The notes under the pieces are model-generated. The model saw only the letters and a program-made list of their open reading frames with translations, was not told where the DNA came from and searched no databases. Below are positions 54,730 to 63,527 of a stretch of DNA of 64,000 nucleotides, one piece after another (position 1 is the stretch's first letter; each line of letters begins with the position of its first letter). A program made the position numbers and the translations under genes. Source of the DNA: Paraburkholderia caribensis (GTDB lineage: Bacteria > Pseudomonadota > Gammaproteobacteria > Burkholderiales > Burkholderiaceae); assembly GCF_002902945.1 (NCBI RefSeq), contig NZ_CP026103.1, positions 682,001 through 746,000 on the forward strand, written 5' to 3'.

Positions 54730-55131
54730 ATGCGCATCACCCAGGGGACGTTTTCTTTCCTGCCCGATCTGACCGACGACGAAATCCGCATGCAGATCCA
54801 GTACGCGCTGAGCCAGGGCTGGTCGTGCTCGGTCGAATTCACCGACGACCCGCATCCGCGCAATACGTACTGGGAAATGTGGGGCCTGCCGATGTTCGAT
54901 CTGCGCGACGCAGCGGGCGTGATGATGGAAGTGACGCGGTGCCGCGACGCGTATCCGCAGCACTACATCAAGGTGAATGCCTTCGATTCGGTGCGTGGTT
55001 TCGAAACGATGCGGCTGTCGTTCATCGTCAACCGGCCGGAGGTGGAGCCGCCCTTCGTGCTGGGGCGCCAGGACGACCGCTCGCGCGTGCAGCGCTATTC
55101 GCTCACGACGGTGCGCGCCGCGCCGCGCTAG
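54730..55131 (+). CDS. cbbS: RuBisCO small subunit
   Basis: 133 residues from ATG 54730 with GAGGAG upstream. It starts MRITQGTFSFLPDLTDDEIR and contains EFTDDPHPRNTYWEMWGLPMF. The C-terminal extension (EPPFVLGRQDDRSRVQRYSL) is typical of red-type small subunits and forms the central beta-hairpin barrel. 43 bp after cbbL. Confidence 0.97.
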   Translation: MRITQGTFSFLPDLTDDEIRMQIQYALSQGWSCSVEFTDDPHPRNTYWEMWGLPMFDLRDAAGVMMEVTRCRDAYPQHYIKVNAFDSVRGFETMRLSFIVNRPEVEPPFVLGRQDDRSRVQRYSLTTVRAAPR

Positions 55132-55181
55132 CGGAGGCACGCCCGTCCCGCGGATCAGAACACCAACAGGGAGACATCGTC

Positions 55182-56153
55182 ATGAACGCCGTCGTCACGG
55201 AGCCACCGGCACAGGAGGAAATGCAAGCGCCGCGCGTCGACCTGCTCGCGCTCTTTCACGAGTCGGGCATCGCCGAGGTGCTCGACGAACTCGATCGCGA
55301 TCTGGTCGGCCTCGCGCCCGTGAAGACGCGCATCCGCGAGATCGCCGCGCAACTGCTGGTGGGCCGAGCGCGGGAAGCGCTCGGCATCGAATGCGGCGCG
55401 CCGACGCTGCACATGTGTTTCAGCGGCAATCCCGGCACCGGCAAGACCACCGTCGCGCTGCGCATGGCGGATGTGCTGTTCCGGCTCGGTTATATCCGGC
55501 GCAATCATCTGGTTTCGGTGACGCGCGACGATCTGGTCGGCCAGTACATCGGCCACACCGCGCCGAAAACACGCGAAGTGCTCAAGCGCGCGATGGGCGG
55601 CGTGCTGTTCATCGACGAGGCGTATTACCTGTATCGCCCGGAAAACGAGCGCGATTACGGCCAGGAGTCGATCGAAATCCTGCTCCAGACGATGGAGAAC
55701 CAGCGCGACGATCTCGTCGTGATTCTGGCCGGCTACGCCGCGCGGATGGACACCTTCTTTCGCAGCAATCCGGGCTTTCGCTCGCGGATTGCGCACCACC
55801 TGTCGTTTCCCGACTATGCACCCGACGAACTGCTGCTGATCGCCGGGCGCATGCTCGACACGATGCATTACCGGTTCGACGCCGACGCGCGCCGCGCTTT
55901 CGAGGACTACCTCGCGCGGCGCGTGCGTCAGCCGAACTTCGCGAACGCGCGCTCGGTGCGCAACGCGCTCGACCGCGCGCGCCTGCGCCAGGCCAATCGC
56001 CTGTTCGCCGATGCGCTGGGCGGCGGCGCAAGCGCCGACCCAGCCGCGCTGACGCTGCTGAGCGCCGCCGATATCCGCGCGAGCAGCGTGTTCTCCGAAT
56101 CAGGCGGCGCCGGGATGGAACCCGGCGCCGCGCCAGAATTCCCCACTTCGTAG
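55182..56153 (+). CDS. cbbX: Red-type RuBisCO activase CbbX
   Basis: 323 residues from ATG 55182 (AGGGAGAC upstream). AAA+ ATPase that removes inhibitory sugar phosphates from red-type RuBisCO by pulling on the large-subunit C-terminus. Walker A GNPGTGKT (83-90), Walker B GVLFIDEAYYLY, sensor and pore-loop region DDLVGQYIGHTAPKT, arginine finger region NPGFRSRIAHH. The last 20 residues are low-complexity. Fits between cbbS and cbbF as in other red-type operons. Confidence 0.95.
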   Translation: MNAVVTEPPAQEEMQAPRVDLLALFHESGIAEVLDELDRDLVGLAPVKTRIREIAAQLLVGRAREALGIECGAPTLHMCFSGNPGTGKTTVALRMADVLFRLGYIRRNHLVSVTRDDLVGQYIGHTAPKTREVLKRAMGGVLFIDEAYYLYRPENERDYGQESIEILLQTMENQRDDLVVILAGYAARMDTFFRSNPGFRSRIAHHLSFPDYAPDELLLIAGRMLDTMHYRFDADARRAFEDYLARRVRQPNFANARSVRNALDRARLRQANRLFADALGGGASADPAALTLLSAADIRASSVFSESGGAGMEPGAAPEFPTS

Positions 56154-56162
56154 GAGAGCATC

Positions 56163-57272
56163 ATGCGTCACGCAAACATTACGCTCACGAGGTTCCTGGC
56201 TGGCGACGCTGACCATCTGATGTCGACACGGCCGTCCACCGCGTTGCAGGCCGTGCTGCACGACGTCGCGGCGTCGGTGAAGACCATCGGCGCGGCGCTT
56301 GCGCGCGGCACGCTGGGCGAGAGCGCGCAGGCCGATTCGGTAGCGGGCGGCGCGGTGCTCGCGTATTCCACGCGACGTCGCAAGCTGGCCGAGGCGGCTA
56401 TGCGCAACGGCCGCGCGGCGCCTCTGGACGGCGCGGCCATGCCCGAGTACCAGCTTGCATTCGATCCGCTGAACTGCCCGTGGAATGCGGACATCAACGG
56501 CACGGCGGGTTCGATCTTTTCGGTGATGCGCGTGCAGCCGCAAGGCAGCGATGTGAACGGCGGCGACGCGCGAGCGCAAGCCTATGGCGAGCTGGACTGC
56601 GAATCCTATGGCGAAGCGTATGGCGCGCCGTTCCTTCAACCCGGCCGTGAACAGGCGGCAGCGGGGTACACGATCTACGGCCCGGCGACGATGCTCGTCA
56701 TCACGCTTGGCGAGGGCACGCACGGCTTCACGCTCGACGGCCAGACGGACGAGTTCATGCTCACGCATCCATCGATCCGCATTCCGGAGGAGACGGGCGA
56801 GATTGCCGTCGACGCCTCCAACGAGCGCTTCTGGGAGCCGCCCGTGCGCCGTTACGTGCACGAGTGCCGCGAGGGCCGCGCGGGCTGCCGCGAGCGCGAT
56901 TTCAGTCTGCGCTGGAGCGACGCGCTGGTGCCCGAAGTGCATCGCATTCTGATGCGCGGCGGGCTGTTCCTGATGCCGCGCGACTTCCGGACGCGCTCGG
57001 CGATGCGCGGGCGCCTGTCCGCCGTCTACGACGCGAGCCCGCTGGGCTTTCTGGTCGAGCAGGCGGGCGGCATGGCGACGACGGGCCGCGAGCGCGTGCT
57101 CGACGGCGCGCCGCGCACGTTCCATGAGCGCATGCCGCTGATACTCGGCTCGTCGAGCGAAGTGGCGCGTATTGGGCGCTACCACCGCGAGCACGACCTG
57201 GGTATCGACATGCCTTTCACGTCGCCGCTTTTTCGTGAGCGCTCATTGTTCCTTCCGGAGACCTCGGTCTGA
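56163..57272 (+). CDS. cbbF: Class I fructose-1,6-bisphosphatase-like protein, with altered active-site motifs
   Basis: 369 residues. Position and overall similarity (TLTRFL start, FDPL..NGTAGSIFSV, YIVG-type YTIYGPATMLV, DFRTRSAMRGRLSAVYDASPLGFLVEQAGG) mark it as the Calvin-cycle phosphatase. But the metal-binding motif is DPLNCPWNADING (101-113) where class I enzymes have DPLDGSSNID. The upstream acidic pair (SEE) is not recognisable and the late Glu is Asp (VYDAS). So either it is a divergent subgroup with other ligands or activity is altered; sedoheptulose bisphosphate is another possible substrate. Starts nine bases after cbbX. Confidence 0.85.
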   Translation: MRHANITLTRFLAGDADHLMSTRPSTALQAVLHDVAASVKTIGAALARGTLGESAQADSVAGGAVLAYSTRRRKLAEAAMRNGRAAPLDGAAMPEYQLAFDPLNCPWNADINGTAGSIFSVMRVQPQGSDVNGGDARAQAYGELDCESYGEAYGAPFLQPGREQAAAGYTIYGPATMLVITLGEGTHGFTLDGQTDEFMLTHPSIRIPEETGEIAVDASNERFWEPPVRRYVHECREGRAGCRERDFSLRWSDALVPEVHRILMRGGLFLMPRDFRTRSAMRGRLSAVYDASPLGFLVEQAGGMATTGRERVLDGAPRTFHERMPLILGSSSEVARIGRYHREHDLGIDMPFTSPLFRERSLFLPETSV

Positions 57273-57300
57273 CTCTTGAACTGTAGCAAGGAGACAGCGC

Positions 57301-58173
57301 ATGTCAGTCAGACATCCGATCGTTGCGGTGACGGGGTCGAGCGGGGCGGGCACGACTACCGTCATGAGGAGCTTCACGCATATTTTTCGCAGGGAGAAGA
57401 TCAATGCGCAGATTGTCGAAGGCGATGCGTTCCATCGGTACGACCGGCTCGGCATGCGCGAGGCGTTGCGGCAGAGCGAGCGGGACGGCGTGCGCAACTT
57501 CAGCCACTTCGGGCCCGATGCGAACCTGCTCGAGGAGTTGGAGCAGTTGTTCGCGAGTTATGGGAGTTCGGGTGGCGGGAAGTTCCGGCGCTACGTGCAC
57601 GATGAAGCGGACGCGGTGGTGTACAAGCAGGACCCGGGGACGTTTACGCCGTGGGAGGATATTTCGCCGGGCACGGACATGATGTTTTACGAAGGGCTTC
57701 ATGGTGCGGCCGTGACCAGCAAGGTCGACATCGCACAGCATGCGGATCTGCTCGTCGGCGTGGTGCCGATCATCAATCTGGAGTGGATCCAAAAGCTGCA
57801 TCGTGACCAGACGCTGCGCGGTTATTCGCATGAGGCGGTGGTGGATACGATTTTGCGGCGGATGCCGGATTATGTGAATTACATTTGCCCGCAGTTTTCG
57901 CGTACGCATGTCAATTTTCAACGTGTTCCCACTGTTGATACTTCTAATCCTTTTACCGCTCGGGAGATTCCGCAACCTGATGAGAGCTTTGTAGTGATCC
58001 GGTTTTCCAAGCCCAAAGGGATCGACTTTCCTTATCTGCTTACGATGTTGCATGACTCCTTTATGTCGCGGCCTAATGTCATTGTTGTGCCTGGCGGGAA
58101 GATGGGACTTGCTATGCAGTTGATTTTTACGCCCATGATCTTGCAGTTGAGGGATAGGAAGTCGCGTGCGTGA
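57301..58173 (+). CDS. cbbP: Phosphoribulokinase
   Basis: 290 residues from ATG 57301 with AAGGAGAC upstream. Class I proteobacterial enzyme forming ribulose-1,5-bisphosphate. P-loop VTGSSGAGTTTV (10-21), catalytic Asp in EGDAFHRYDR, FYEGLHGA and the substrate segment KLHRDQTLRGYSHEAVVDTI. Last cbb gene; downstream triose genes often seen in cbb operons are absent. Confidence 0.95.
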   Translation: MSVRHPIVAVTGSSGAGTTTVMRSFTHIFRREKINAQIVEGDAFHRYDRLGMREALRQSERDGVRNFSHFGPDANLLEELEQLFASYGSSGGGKFRRYVHDEADAVVYKQDPGTFTPWEDISPGTDMMFYEGLHGAAVTSKVDIAQHADLLVGVVPIINLEWIQKLHRDQTLRGYSHEAVVDTILRRMPDYVNYICPQFSRTHVNFQRVPTVDTSNPFTAREIPQPDESFVVIRFSKPKGIDFPYLLTMLHDSFMSRPNVIVVPGGKMGLAMQLIFTPMILQLRDRKSRA

Positions 58174-58360
58174 AAGTGAGTTTTTTGGGGCGGGGTGTGG
58201 CTCAGTGTTGTGTGTGTCTGTCTGTCTGTCTGTCTGTCTGTGTCTTGGCTGACGGCCTGGAGGTTGTGGCCCCGCTGGGGTCGTCAGGTTTTTTTTGTTT
58301 CGCCTTTTGGTTTTTGCTTTTGGTTTTTGCTTTTGCTTTTGTTTTGGGTTTCCAGACTCT
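58174..58360. repeat. Low-complexity tract: (TGTC)6 and T/G-rich repeats
   Basis: Six perfect TGTC units at 58215-58238, then a run TTTTTTTT and imperfect 13-bp units of TTTTGGTTTTTGC between about 58306 and 58345. No gene. The T/G-rich tract abuts repeat copy B, as a similar tract abuts copy A on its left. Confidence 0.8.
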
Positions 58361-59020
58361 GCGCTGGCATCCGCGTTACGTTAGCTCGCTTCATGCGTCG
58401 CCCCTGTGCGGGGCGGCACCTACTTTTCTTTGCCGCCGCAAAGAAAAGTAGGCAAAAGAAAGCGGCTCACACCGCCAATTCTTGACGTTTACCCACGGGC
58501 CCCCAACGTCCCCACGCTTCACTCGGCAACCACATGACGCATGCCCGTTGCCAACGCTTCGAATAAACGCCTCACCCGCTTCGATCACCCGTACCCGGGC
58601 AAGCGGCAGCGAATGGTATGTGCCGCCCAGGTGGCAAACTGTGTGTAGGTTGTCGCGTCGTATAGGGTGGTGCTCTTACCGGGTGGGGCGTGCGCTATCG
58701 GTCCGGAGTGAGGCGCGCGAGGTACTACGGCCTACACACAGTTTGCCACCTGGGCGGCGGTGGACTGTCTGGCACGGCATGGTATGACGCGGGTGTGTGA
58801 AGCGGGTGAGGCGCTCATTCAGAGCGTTGGCAACGGACGTGGGTCACGTGGTTGTCGTGTGAAGCGTAAGAACTTTTGGGGGCCCTCAGGCAAGAACTAG
58901 CGCTGGCGGTGTGAGCCGCTTTCTTTTGCCTACTTTTCTTTGCGGCGGCAAAGAAAAGTAGGTGCCGCCCCGCACAGGGGCGACGCATGAAGCGAGCTAA
59001 CGTAACGCGGATGCCAGCGC
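58361..59020. repeat. 660-bp near-palindromic element, copy B
   Basis: Same length and layout as the copy at 51811-52470 but in reverse orientation. Its left half corresponds to the complement of the right half of copy A (including the ACCCGTACCCGGGCAAGCGG segment) and vice versa. Terminal arms with the 15-bp TACTTTTCTTTGC hairpins are intact at both ends. It lies between the convergent cbbP and the dihydropteroate-synthase-like gene. Confidence 0.9.
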
Positions 59021-59070
59021 AAAGCCAATTCACGGATGCCACCGCAAAGCCAATTCACGGATGCCACCGC
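59021..59070. repeat. Two perfect 25-bp tandem repeats at the right end of copy B
   Basis: AAAGCCAATTCACGGATGCC-ACCGC occurs at 59021-59045 and 59046-59070, a variation on the element terminus GCGGATGCCAGCGC. 59071-59110 is plain intergenic sequence. Confidence 0.85.
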
Positions 59071-59110
59071 ATAGGCAAACGCAGCCAAACAACCCCCCCA
59101 GCACCCCCTA

Positions 59111-60496
59111 TTAAGACCCTTTCAACTTCGTCGTGCCAGGGGCACACCAGACCTGAAGGTCTTCAACAGCCCGTTCCACCTGACACCCCCAATCCAGCGC
59201 CTGATCCTGATCAAACCTCTTCCCCAGCCGCCAGGCGATCTCCGCCCGTGCTGTCTGCACGCCCATATAAAACGCATGCCCGCCATCATCCTGAAGCTTC
59301 AGATGCGGAAACAAATCAAACGGATCCCCTTCAACAACATGCACGTCGCGGTTATAAACATGAATCCCATCCGTAGTGACCTGAACACGAAAATTCGGAT
59401 CCCGCACCTGTGCGGCAAACGCAGCGATCTCATCAGCGTCATAAGGAAAAGGCCGCCTGGCATGTAAAGCAGACAAATCAGAATCGATACCTTTAGGCAG
59501 CACCTGCGCCTCAAAAGCGGCATGCATGACACGCCGTGCAACGTCAGCCTCACGCACGGCACGCCGCGCATGCAGGCTAACGGAAGTGGTCAGCACAGCA
59601 GAAACGCGCAACTCAGCAGCAATACCGAGCAGCACCGCATTAATGCCACTCGTATCAGCTTCCGTCAGCTCGGTAAGATTTCCAACACCAAGCATGATGG
59701 CAACATCGGCATACCGCTCCCGCAATGCGACATACCGCGCGATAGAAGCAGCAAAGCCAAACGGAATCGGATCAAGAATAGGATCGGCCAGAAACGGCTT
59801 GCCACGCGCAACGAGCGCATCAATCGCCTGATGCAACGAAGCCGTGTCACGCGGCTCGCGCGCAACCACAACCGGCGTCGACGATACTTCGTCAGCAACC
59901 CACAACGTGTCCACGTTGAGACTCATCAGATAATCGGCCCCCGCGCGCCCGCCGCGCAGAAGCTCATCCGTCACCATCGAATCCACGCTCACCCGATAGC
60001 CGCCATCCTTCAGCATCCGCACAGCATCCTCGAGATGCGGAAAAGGCGTATCAGGCAGACAGCCCACGTCAATCACATCCGCGCCTTGCTCCGCATAATG
60101 CCTCGCCCGCGCAGCGATTCCATCGAGATCGAGTCTCGGCGCATCGACGATCTCCGCAAAAATCTCCGTCGAGTAACGCGACAGATCGAACTTCCGCGCG
60201 GCCTGCCCGAAATGCAGCGGCAAATCCTTCGCCTCCTCCGGACCACGCTCGACGGGCAAGCCGAAATGCTCGCTCAACGCCAGAAGATCACCGCGACAGC
60301 GCCCCGGCACGATCATCCGGTCCGCGCGCAGCGGCAAAGGCACACGCCGGCGGATCATGTCGGCCGTCATCAGCGCGGCAACCTGCAAGCCGATCTCGCG
60401 CACCTCCCACGTGAATGGCGCGTTCGTCATGCCCTCCAGTACCTGCACGACGCTTTTTTCGGCAAGCCTGCCAGTCAGGAAGACGATGTGTTCCAT
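59111..60496 (-). CDS. Dihydropteroate-synthase-like protein of H4MPT biosynthesis (DUF6513 type)
   Basis: 461 residues from ATG 60496. An N-terminal domain (MEHIVFLTGRLAEKSVVQVL, residues 1-110) precedes a TIM-barrel pterin-binding domain with ADVIDVGCLPDTPFPHLEDAV, VSVDSMVTDELLRGGRAGAD and DPILDPIPFG. This is a DHPS relative found with H4MPT genes in methylotrophs and methanogens; it is thought to act in methanopterin assembly rather than folate. Its start lies inside the dmrB 3' end (22-bp overlap), so the two are coupled. Confidence 0.83.
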   Translation of the reverse strand: MEHIVFLTGRLAEKSVVQVLEGMTNAPFTWEVREIGLQVAALMTADMIRRRVPLPLRADRMIVPGRCRGDLLALSEHFGLPVERGPEEAKDLPLHFGQAARKFDLSRYSTEIFAEIVDAPRLDLDGIAARARHYAEQGADVIDVGCLPDTPFPHLEDAVRMLKDGGYRVSVDSMVTDELLRGGRAGADYLMSLNVDTLWVADEVSSTPVVVAREPRDTASLHQAIDALVARGKPFLADPILDPIPFGFAASIARYVALRERYADVAIMLGVGNLTELTEADTSGINAVLLGIAAELRVSAVLTTSVSLHARRAVREADVARRVMHAAFEAQVLPKGIDSDLSALHARRPFPYDADEIAAFAAQVRDPNFRVQVTTDGIHVYNRDVHVVEGDPFDLFPHLKLQDDGGHAFYMGVQTARAEIAWRLGKRFDQDQALDWGCQVERAVEDLQVWCAPGTTKLKGS

Positions 60497-61074
60497 GCAA
60501 GCCCGAGGTTCGACAGCCGTTCGCTCAATGCCGCGCGCAGTTCGTCGAGCGAGCGCGCAACAGTCGTGTATTCGATGCGCGCAAGCCGCTCGACATTTTC
60601 CAGCTCGATCGCGCGCGGACGCACTTCGACCCACTCGTGCGGGCTCTGCGTGATGACGCTCGGCTCGGTGTCGCACGCGAAAACGATGCCGGGCACGCAT
60701 TGCTTGCCTGCCTGAGCATAAAGATTGGTCGGCAGCGTGTCGGAGATGCCGAAGGCGCATTTGGCAACCGTGTTGCTGGTCGCAGGCGCAATCACGACTG
60801 TGTGATAGAGGCCCTCGTAGAGCATGCCGACGGGCACGCTGCTCGCGCTGTTGTCGCGCATCACGCGAAAATGCTCGCGCAGCCTGGGCACGGGCCAACC
60901 GTAAAGCGGCAACACTTCCTCGCCGGCAGCGGACAGAAACAGATCGGCGCCCGGCAGCGCGAGCGCGATGTCGATCGATTCTTCCAGCATGTGTCCCGAG
61001 CCCGTGATGCACCACGCGAAGCGCGCGTCGGGGCGAAAAACGCCAGGGCGGCGGGCGGGCGACGGTGCGCTCAT
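60475..61074 (-). CDS. dmrB: Dihydromethanopterin reductase, flavoprotein DmrB type
   Basis: 199 residues. Flavoprotein of the HFCD/archaeoflavoprotein family reducing dihydromethanopterin to H4MPT, the last step of cofactor synthesis. The family features are seen: WCITGSGHMLEESIDIAL at the N-terminus, SNTVAKCAFGISDTLPTNLYAQAGK and PGIVFACDTEP. The DmrB of Burkholderia xenovorans is a characterised member. 29 bp after the regulator gene and overlapping the DHPS-like gene. Confidence 0.85.
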   Translation of the reverse strand: MSAPSPARRPGVFRPDARFAWCITGSGHMLEESIDIALALPGADLFLSAAGEEVLPLYGWPVPRLREHFRVMRDNSASSVPVGMLYEGLYHTVVIAPATSNTVAKCAFGISDTLPTNLYAQAGKQCVPGIVFACDTEPSVITQSPHEWVEVRPRAIELENVERLARIEYTTVARSLDELRAALSERLSNLGLAWNTSSS

Positions 61075-61103
61075 ACGCGGGTCATGTACGGGTCATCTGT
61101 GAG

Positions 61104-63218
61104 TCACTTGCCGCACGCGTCGTCGACGGACGCCTGCGAGGCGTCGTGCGACAGCCGGATGTGCAGTCTGTGCATCTTCCGGTACAAGGTGTTGCGGCTG
61201 ATGCCGAGCGTCTTCGCAACGTTGCTCACGTTCCAGCGGTGCTCGTCGAGCATCGCGAGCACCGTTTCGCGCTCCTTGATCTGGATCGCGTTGAGGGCGG
61301 ACAGATCAGCCTCGTCGTCGAACGGCACGGCTCCTGCGTTTGCCTGTTGCGCCAACGGTCCCGCCGCCGAAGCGCGCGCGGGCGCGCCGCCCGCGCCGCG
61401 CATTTCATCGACGATCTCCGCCGGCAGATGCGCGCAGCGTATCTCCGGTCCGTCGCACAGCGCGATCGCCATCTGCAATACGTGCCGCAACTGCCGGATG
61501 TTGCCGGGCCACGCGTAGTTCGCGAGCGCCTGTCGCGCTTCGGCGCTGAGTTCGGGCGGGTCTTCCGATTCGCTTTCGAGTATGTGCTGCACGAGCGGCA
61601 ACAGATCGGCGCGCTCGCACAGCGGCGGCAGGTTGATCTCGATGCCGTTGAGCCGGTAGTACAGGTCTTCGCGGAACAGGCCGCGCTGCACGAGATCGAG
61701 CAGATTGCGGTGGCTCGCGCTGATCAGCTGGAAATCGACCTTGATGGTGGTTTCGGCGCCGAGCGGCGTCACCTCGCGTTCCTCGATCACGCGTAACAGC
61801 CGCGCCTGCAAGGCCATCGGCATGTCGCCGATTTCATCGAGAAACAGCGTGCCGTTGTTCGCCTGCACGATCTTGCCGCGCCGTCCTTCGCGCTGCGCGC
61901 CCGTGAACGCGCCCGCACGATAGCCGAACAGCTCGCTTTCGATCAGCGTCTCCGGCAGCGACGCGCAATTCACCGCGACGAATGCGCCCGCCGCGTTGGG
62001 ACTGATGCTATGCAGCGCGTTCGCGAACACTTCCTTGCCCGTGCCCGTCTGGCCTCTGAGAATAATCGGGATTTTCCGCTGGATCACACGTGCGGCCAGC
62101 TGGCTCTGCGCAGCCATGCGCGGATCGCCGAATTCCAGATGCGACAGCTTGTCGAGCCCGGCCGCCGGTTTCGCGTCGCGCGTCTCGCGCGCGCTTTTGG
62201 CGCGCGCAGTGATACTGCGGTTGATCGATACGTCGCTCCACTGTCCGCGCGCGCTCGTTGCCACGTGATTCGCGTTGCCGAACGAGGTCGCGTCGCGCGG
62301 CGTCTGCGCGATCACGAAGAAGCGGTTGCTGGCGTGCGCGCTGTACACGGTGATCGGATGGAACGAGCCGCGAATGCTGCGCGCGATCATGTCTTCGAGC
62401 GTCGCGCTGAACGCTTCTTCGATGCGCTTGCCGCACAGCTGGTCGGGCGAGCGCAGGTCGAGCTGGAACAGCGCGCTGCGATTGGCGGCGAGCACGATGC
62501 CGTCGTCGTCGACAGCGAGCTTGCCCGCGTGCAGCGTGCCGACGAATTCGGGGCGGCTATGGAAGTGGACCGTGTTGGCGCGCCGGTAGCGCGAGTCGAT
62601 CAGCCGGTTCTCGATCATCTGCCGCGACATGCCGACCAGCACGAGCGAATGCTGCTGCAGCATCCGCGAGCGGCTCGTCACGTCGAGCACGCCGACTATC
62701 GCGCCGCGTTCGTCGAAGATGGGCGCCGCCGAGCAGGTGAGGGACGTATAGCGCGGATAGAAATGCTCATGCTGATAGATCGCGAGACATTCGCGCTCCG
62801 TCAGGCACGTGCCCATGCCGTTCGTACCCGCTTCGCGCTCGCTCCACACGGCGCCGGGGCGCAGGCCGTCGGCGGCCACGGCCTCGCCGAACGGCACCGA
62901 CGACACCTGATGAACGATCACGCCGTTGGCATCGACGAGTATCACCGCGAGTTCGGGGTCGGCGAGTTGCTGGTAGAGCGTGGTCATTTCCAGCTTCGAG
63001 CAGGCGATCAGATCGCCCGCCGCCTCGCGCCGCACGTTTAGCTCGTGCTGTGTCAGCACGGGCGGCAGCACGAACCGTCCAGGGTCCAGGCCGAAATCGA
63101 CCAGGCAACGCGTCCACGACTGCGCGACGGAATGGCTCATCGAACACGAGGCGGGCTGGTTGTTGACGATGTTCAGTACATCCCGGACATGCGAATCGAT
63201 GTCAACGAGCGATGACAT
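61104..63218 (-). CDS. Sigma-54-dependent activator, AcoR-like (GAF-PAS-AAA+-Fis)
   Basis: 704 residues from ATG 63218 (GGAGACG upstream). N-terminal GAF-like sensor (about 70-200), PAS-like domain (about 225-330), AAA+ domain with Walker A GQTGTGKE (389-396), the sigma-54 contact loop GAFTGA (436-441), Walker B GTLFLDE (456-462) and R-finger region, and a Fis-type helix-turn-helix (WNVSNVAKTLGISRNTLYRK). The architecture is that of activators sensing small alcohols, aldehydes or acetoin. First gene of an apparent operon with dmrB and the DHPS-like gene. Likely targets are the sigma-54-like sites before pqqA and fhcB (inference). Confidence 0.93.
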   Translation of the reverse strand: MSSLVDIDSHVRDVLNIVNNQPASCSMSHSVAQSWTRCLVDFGLDPGRFVLPPVLTQHELNVRREAAGDLIACSKLEMTTLYQQLADPELAVILVDANGVIVHQVSSVPFGEAVAADGLRPGAVWSEREAGTNGMGTCLTERECLAIYQHEHFYPRYTSLTCSAAPIFDERGAIVGVLDVTSRSRMLQQHSLVLVGMSRQMIENRLIDSRYRRANTVHFHSRPEFVGTLHAGKLAVDDDGIVLAANRSALFQLDLRSPDQLCGKRIEEAFSATLEDMIARSIRGSFHPITVYSAHASNRFFVIAQTPRDATSFGNANHVATSARGQWSDVSINRSITARAKSARETRDAKPAAGLDKLSHLEFGDPRMAAQSQLAARVIQRKIPIILRGQTGTGKEVFANALHSISPNAAGAFVAVNCASLPETLIESELFGYRAGAFTGAQREGRRGKIVQANNGTLFLDEIGDMPMALQARLLRVIEEREVTPLGAETTIKVDFQLISASHRNLLDLVQRGLFREDLYYRLNGIEINLPPLCERADLLPLVQHILESESEDPPELSAEARQALANYAWPGNIRQLRHVLQMAIALCDGPEIRCAHLPAEIVDEMRGAGGAPARASAAGPLAQQANAGAVPFDDEADLSALNAIQIKERETVLAMLDEHRWNVSNVAKTLGISRNTLYRKMHRLHIRLSHDASQASVDDACGK

Positions 63219-63527
63219 TAGGGGCGTCTCCGATGCGTTCGGCTCGCGGTGTCCATCCAGTTGCCGATGGGCCCGGCCTGCGCTGTATGTAAGTGTTTCC
63301 CCGTGTGTTTCCCGATGTGCCGCGCGTCTCTCGCGCGCGTGAAAGAACTGCCGATATGTGGTTTGAATCTGTTCCAGGGCACTCAGCAAACACTGTACAA
63401 CTCGTGTCGCGATACATCAATAAATAGTCGTACGAGTGTGGGCGAGTGCGCCTGCTTTTTGCTTCGCATCGACAGATTGCCGTAAAAACCGATGCGCCGC
63501 TCGCGCGCCTCAATGTGGAGCCCCTAC
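63219..63527. promoter_or_regulatory. Divergent region between the activator and the FolB-like gene
   Basis: 309 bp with an AT-rich core (about 63340-63430), no gene. A weak inverted repeat ACTCGT-N26-ACGAGT lies at 63400-63437. No convincing -24/-12 or -35/-10 pair was found on either strand. Confidence 0.4.

Noticed and set aside
58170..59042. Similar open frames across the microsatellite and copy B
   Set aside because: Low-complexity and repeat-derived; no start signals or family resemblance.
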